A DNA stretch of 39,814 nt, from positions 33,806,018 through 33,845,831 of the forward strand of contig NC_049981.1 in NCBI RefSeq assembly GCF_000003815.2, in the 5' to 3' direction. The translations under genes were made by a program, and so were the position numbers. Source of the stretch: Branchiostoma floridae (taxonomy: Eukaryota; Chordata; Leptocardii; Amphioxiformes; Branchiostomatidae). The notes beneath the pieces were generated by a model. The model was not told the DNA's origin. It searched no databases and saw only the letters and a list, made by a program, of their open reading frames with translations. Positions 24,201 to 30,200 of this stretch are shown piece after piece. Every line of letters starts with the position of its first letter. The stretch's first letter is position 1.

Positions 24201-27200
24201 ACTTAATGCATCAATTATGGTGTACTGGTATAAAACCATCAAAACTGACATGTTCGTTCTTGCAGCTGGTGTCCCTGATGGACTATGATGATGTGGAAAT
24301 TGCCCAGGAGAAGGGAAAGGACCCCTCGCCAGGATACCCCCTCGTCTGTGTGACGGTAAGTACACCCTGCCTGGATACCCCCTCGTCTGTGTCACGGTAA
24401 ATACCCCCCTCGTGTTTAATGGCTCTGCATTGAAATATTCTTTCTACATCTTACAAAAACTTTCCCCATATCCATGATGATGCATGTACAAATGTAGATG
24501 ACTTGTGAACTATGACATGACTTTGACCTTGTGTCTTGTTCTATCCAGCCCTGTGACCCCAGGTACCCCAAGTACACGGTGACCTCTGAACTCTGCCAGC
24601 AAGCCGGCATCAACGAGTCCATCATCACGTACAGCTGGGAGGTTGCCATGCCAACGGACGCCATGGGAACGAGACAGCCGTTTGAGACGGTAACGGACAC
24701 GACGGTTTACACACGGACTGATGGGAAGGTTTTGGATAGTCTCTACTTCAGCAGGAGGTTTGTTTGTTTGTTTGTTTGTTTAGTAAATACATCGTGTACT
24801 TGATTACTGGTCCTCCTGTTGTCTTTTTCCCTGTTGTCGTTTTTCCTGCTTCTCAGTTCAGCATTCAAAATAAATGTGCCACTGTGCCACTCAATAGTTT
24901 TGCCAGTTAGTTTTAGAGTAAAATTTTTACAAATTAGAGTAAAATTTTTTTTTTTTCAACTTATTTTCATATTGTAATCATATTATCTCAGAGTCTGTAA
25001 TTTGCACTCAATGACCTTTGATAATTTCAGCTTAAGGATCGACACTACAGTAACTATGAAAGAATTATGTCTTATCTACACACATACATGTATCAACCCA
25101 GTTGTCATGGCAACCACATCTATGAGCCCAGTTGTCATGGTAACTCCATCTATCAACCCAGTTGTCATGGCAACTCGACCTATCAACCCAGTTGTCATGG
25201 CAACCCCATGATGTTTACTGTAATCCTGCAGGTTCCATGTGCGCTGTGTCGCCCAACCGGTGGACGGGTACGGCCACAGGGGCGTGGCTCTCCGTAGCAA
25301 CATCGTTACCATAGGAACGGAGAGCATCTGCAACACCCCTGTGAAGGCGGGCGTGTCGCGAGGGTTCCAGGCGCAGTCGTTCATCGCTAACCTGGAGTAC
25401 ATCGAGCCGGGGAAACTGCGACATCCCAACCGCCTGCACATCAACATACAGGTATGTCTGAACTGCTGTCCATGTGTTTGTTTGTAATATTTATCTAATG
25501 TTCATATGTCCTGTCTGGTCCCCCACCAGGACGGCATGGTCCCGCTGGTGTCCATGTGTTTATTTGTTATGTTTATTTGTTATGTTTATTTGTTATGTTT
25601 ATATTTGTTATGTTTATATGTTTACCCAGGTTCCCCACCAGGACGGCATGGTCCCGCTGGTGTCCACCTTTCCCCTGCACAATCTGCAGTTTCTCCTCTC
25701 CAAGTCTGTTTACCGCCAGCAGCACGTCTGCTCCAACCTGATCACCCCCCGCGAGCGCAATGGGCTGACCCAGACCGGTTTCCTGGACGCCGTGCGTGAC
25801 GATGACATCCTGGCGCGGACCGGCTACGCGCACCAGTTCGACGAGGACCTTCGCGGGAAGGAGGCCGTGGAACTCTACAAACACCTGGACCTGAAGAGCT
25901 GCATCTGGAACTTCGATGCCTACTATCACATGACCGAGTTGATTGACATCTGCGGAGGGTCGGTAGTGACGGACTTCCAGGTTCGTGACGAGGCCAAGTC
26001 GTACCTGACGCTGACGGTCCCGCTGTACGTGTCATACATCTACGTTACCGCGCCGACGGGCTGGGGCGCTCTGGAGCATCACACAGAGATGGACTTCTCC
26101 TTCTTCTACAACACCATGCTCTGGAGAACAGGTAACCTCAAACTTTAACCTTCGAACCTTAACCCTTAACCTTCTCACACAGAGATGGACTTTTCCTTCT
26201 TCTACAACACCATGCTCTAGAGGTCAAGTAACCTCAGCCTTTAACTTTCGAACTTTAACCTTCCCACATGGAGATGGACTTATCTGGTGTACCAGCCTTA
26301 CTGTTGAAGTCCTTGTTCCAACTAGTTACAAACTGGGAGACCCTGGTTCAGGTCCTATGTTTAAGGAGGTGCCTTCAGTACCTTTTAGGGAACTAGTACC
26401 TTTCAGCACCTTACCTGTAAGAAAATATTTTGCTACTGAAACAGCAAAGACTCAGCTGTCTGAGCTATGTACCACTAGGCACTGAATGAACAAATACTTG
26501 TAAGTAGGGTTTAACCCAAAGAAAGCATCATCTATAATGTCTTGAACTGTTCCTGCAGGTCTTGAGACGGAAGGAGCGCTGAACGGACACCTCCAGGTCA
26601 CGAGGATCCTCATCGGCGACGACGGACGTCTTATCATCGACTTCAAGACACAAACCAAGTTCAGAGGTCAGCAGGCTGCACTTCTTCTGTCTGTGTTTCT
26701 TGGTGACAGTATTGAACTAGATCCCACCAGAAACAATAGGAAGCTTGCTTTTGTTATGTGTTCATGAATAAAAAAGAAGAAAAAGGGAACCTGGCATCAT
26801 CAACTGAAAGGGCACAGACAGCATGTGGCGAGGACAGACAGCTAACTTACATGCTCTCAGAATGTTACCTATTAAGACCTACATGATTAAACAAGCATTA
26901 ACAATCCTGTCTATAGTAACCACCTGTCCATATAGACCAGTTTGTAATTATGAAGTACTCTGAGTGGTCATCTTGTGTACTTTCGATTGTACTAGCTTAT
27001 ACATCATAATGTTGTAGAAGGGTCTCATTATGAAAATCATTGTACTTTTCCTGTATGATTTAGTTTTGAATTTCTAAAATGTTTGACTTCTCCCAGGCCA
27101 GTACGTGACCTCTCACCCGACCCTCCCGGGTTTCGAGTCTCGCGTGATCGCGCCGCTGGCCGTGAACACGGAGTTTGAGCTGGAGCTTCTGTGGAGCCAG

Positions 27201-30200
27201 CAGACGTTCGACAGCCCGCGGCAGATCTGGCGCGCCCGCAGCGCCTACAACCTGAAGGACTACTCCGGAGAGTACGTGGTCGAGCTCATCCCGTGCACCG
27301 TCAAGCCCACGCAGGCGTACGTGTTTCCTGGGGACAGCTCGCTGATGTGCACCGCGCACCAGACTGAGAGGTGGGTACAGAAGCATAGACACACGCAGAC
27401 ACACAGACACAGACAGACAGACACACACACACATTCACACAGACACACAGACACACACACACAGACACACACACACACACACACAGACACACACACAGAC
27501 ACACACAGACACACACACACACAGACACACATGCACACACACACACACAGAAGCACACACACACAGACACACACACACAGACACAGACAGACAGACACAC
27601 ACGCAGACACACACGTGATCGAGCTCATCCCGTGTACTGTCAAGCCCACGCAGGCGTACGTGTTTCCCGGGGACAGCTCGCTGATGTGCACCGCACACCA
27701 GACTGAGAGGTGGGTACAGATATGCACAGACACACACACACACACACACACAGACACACACACACACACAGAAACACACAGACACACACAGTCACACTCA
27801 TACACATAAACATTCACAGATGCGCTGGTGTGCATCACGCACCAGACTGAGAGGTGGGTACAGATGGGTACGCACAGACACACGGCCGGTTCCCGTGGTC
27901 TACACGCTCAACGCATATCATACATACCTGCTGTTAACCTTCTCCCTGTCTCCGTTCGCAGGTTCACGGTGCCGATCGCGTTCCAGCAGACGAACCGGCC
28001 GGTTCCTGTGGTCTACACGCTCAACACAGAGTTCCACCTGCTCAACAACGAGAAGGTTTTCCTCACTGACCCCACCAACAGCAACCTGCTGCCACAGGAG
28101 CTGGACTACAGGGGGGCCTTCTCACGAGGTGAGGGGGTCTTAGGTGCTTAGGGGGGTCTTGTAACAAACAGCATCCTGCTGCCTCAGGAGCTGGACTACA
28201 GGGGGGCCTTCTCACGAGGTGAGGGGGTCTTAGGAGGGTCTCAGGTGCTTAGGGGGGTCTTAGGTGCTTAGGGGGGTCTTATAACACAGCATCCTGCTGC
28301 GTCAGGAGCTGGACTAAAGGGGGCCTTCTCACGAGGTGAGGGGGTCTTATGGGGTCTCAGGTGCTCAGCGAGTCTTGGGGGTTTTAGATGCTCTGTAGGG
28401 TCTTGCACCACAGGATCATGTTACCTCATGTCTGTTTCCAGGCCAGACGATCTTCGGGCGTGTCCTGTGGAACCCTGAGCAGGACCTGAGCTCGGCTTAC
28501 CGGCTGCAGATCGAGAAGGTTTACCTCTGTACCGGCACCGACGGCTACATCCCCTTCTTCGATCCCGACGGAACCATTTACAACGAGGGGCCGCAGTATG
28601 GCTGTATCCAACCCTCCAGACACCTCAAGTACAGGTTTCTCCTGCTGGTAAGTACTAAGTACTGTATCCAACCCTCAAGTACAGGTTTCTGTTACTGGTA
28701 AGTACTAAGGACTGTATCCAACCCTCAAGTACAGGTTTCTCCTGCTGGTAAGTACTAAGGACTGTATCCAACCTTCAAGTACAGGTTTCTCCTGCTGGTA
28801 AGTACTAAGGACTGTATCCAACCCTCAAGTACAGGTTTCTGTTACTGGTAAGTACTAAGGACTGTATCCAACCCTCAAGTACAGGTTTCTGGTAAGATGT
28901 CCTCGGGAGACTTAAGATGATGTTTAATATTTTTCTCTTTAATTTTTTTCTTCTCATTTTGCCCATGCATGTTTCCAGATTGTCATCAAGCAGAAAGCCC
29001 TTATTTTGTGGTATATTTTTGTCAAGATTCTGGCATGCTGAGAAAATTGCTTGACGTAAGATAAGGGAAATGGAGTTCAAAGAAGGAAGCAATGCCTACT
29101 GGTTGTTGCTTGCAAGTTTTACCATTTAGTGAAGCTGGTGAGTAAAAGATTTTGTCCAACCATGGCTGTGGTTTTTCTTCAGGACCGGTCGAACCGTGCG
29201 CGGGAGGACCGGTACTTTAACCAGGTCCCGTTCGAGGCGCACTTCTCACAGGACCTACCGGATTACACCACCATGTCGGACCTGGCAGGAGTGGACGGCT
29301 TCATGATGAAAGTTGATCCCCTCTACAAGGTAGTTTTGCGTTTTCTCAAAGTCTTGTACTTGTTTTGTCTTTTTGTTGAATTGCTTGTTATGTGGTGTAA
29401 CAGCTGGTACATGGCCCAGAACCTAGAGGTCCCGGGTTCAAATCTGTCCCCCTTTCTCTCAGAACCTAGCTTTGGTTAGGGATGTCTGTTGGATAGAACG
29501 ATAAAAGGAGGTCCCGTGTTTGAGGAGAGCCATACCCCACACACATACAAGAACCCGCTACACTTATCAAAAATAGTAGGGGTCCTTCCTGGTGTGAGTG
29601 GATCAAACCTTACAGTCTAGTCTCCGGGTCGACATCTTGAAAAGATGACAGTCACCTGTTATGTCAATCCTTCCACAGATTTGGTAAATCTCAAAAATGG
29701 ATAAATCGCATTTTCTTAAGTTTGTGTTCAAATTCTTTCCTTCCCTCATATAGGTGGAGGCTGGCCACCAGTGGTACCTGCAGGTGATCTACATCATCGG
29801 TCCGCAGGGCATGATGCCTCGCTTCCGCCGCTCCGCCGGCCTGGCGTTCCACAAACGCGACGTCTCCGACAACCACGTGGAAAACCCCGCCGCGGGGAGC
29901 AGTGACGTGAAGAACGGGACCAACATGCGGTCCCTCCGGCTGTACTCCGACAGTGACGGGCTGTCCAGCAGCGCGGGGGCGGTCGCCGCGTCTGTCACGG
30001 TCCTCCTGCTTCTCCTGATCATCATCATCGTCGTGTTTGTCGTGTTCAGACGGCGCCGGCGCGAAGGTCGTCAGGACAAGAAGGAGAAAACGTTTGACAA
30101 CCTGAGAATGGACATCATGAAAAGGTCGGGGGGCAAAGGTGAACCCTGTGGGAAACTGGACAGCACGCCGGTCAGCAGCGTCAAGGTCAAAAGGGTCAAC

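Noticed and set aside
27105-27809. 234-codon + strand frame through the CA repeats
   Set aside because: Only its first part is exon 47; the His/Thr-rich remainder is CA microsatellite translation past a clear donor.
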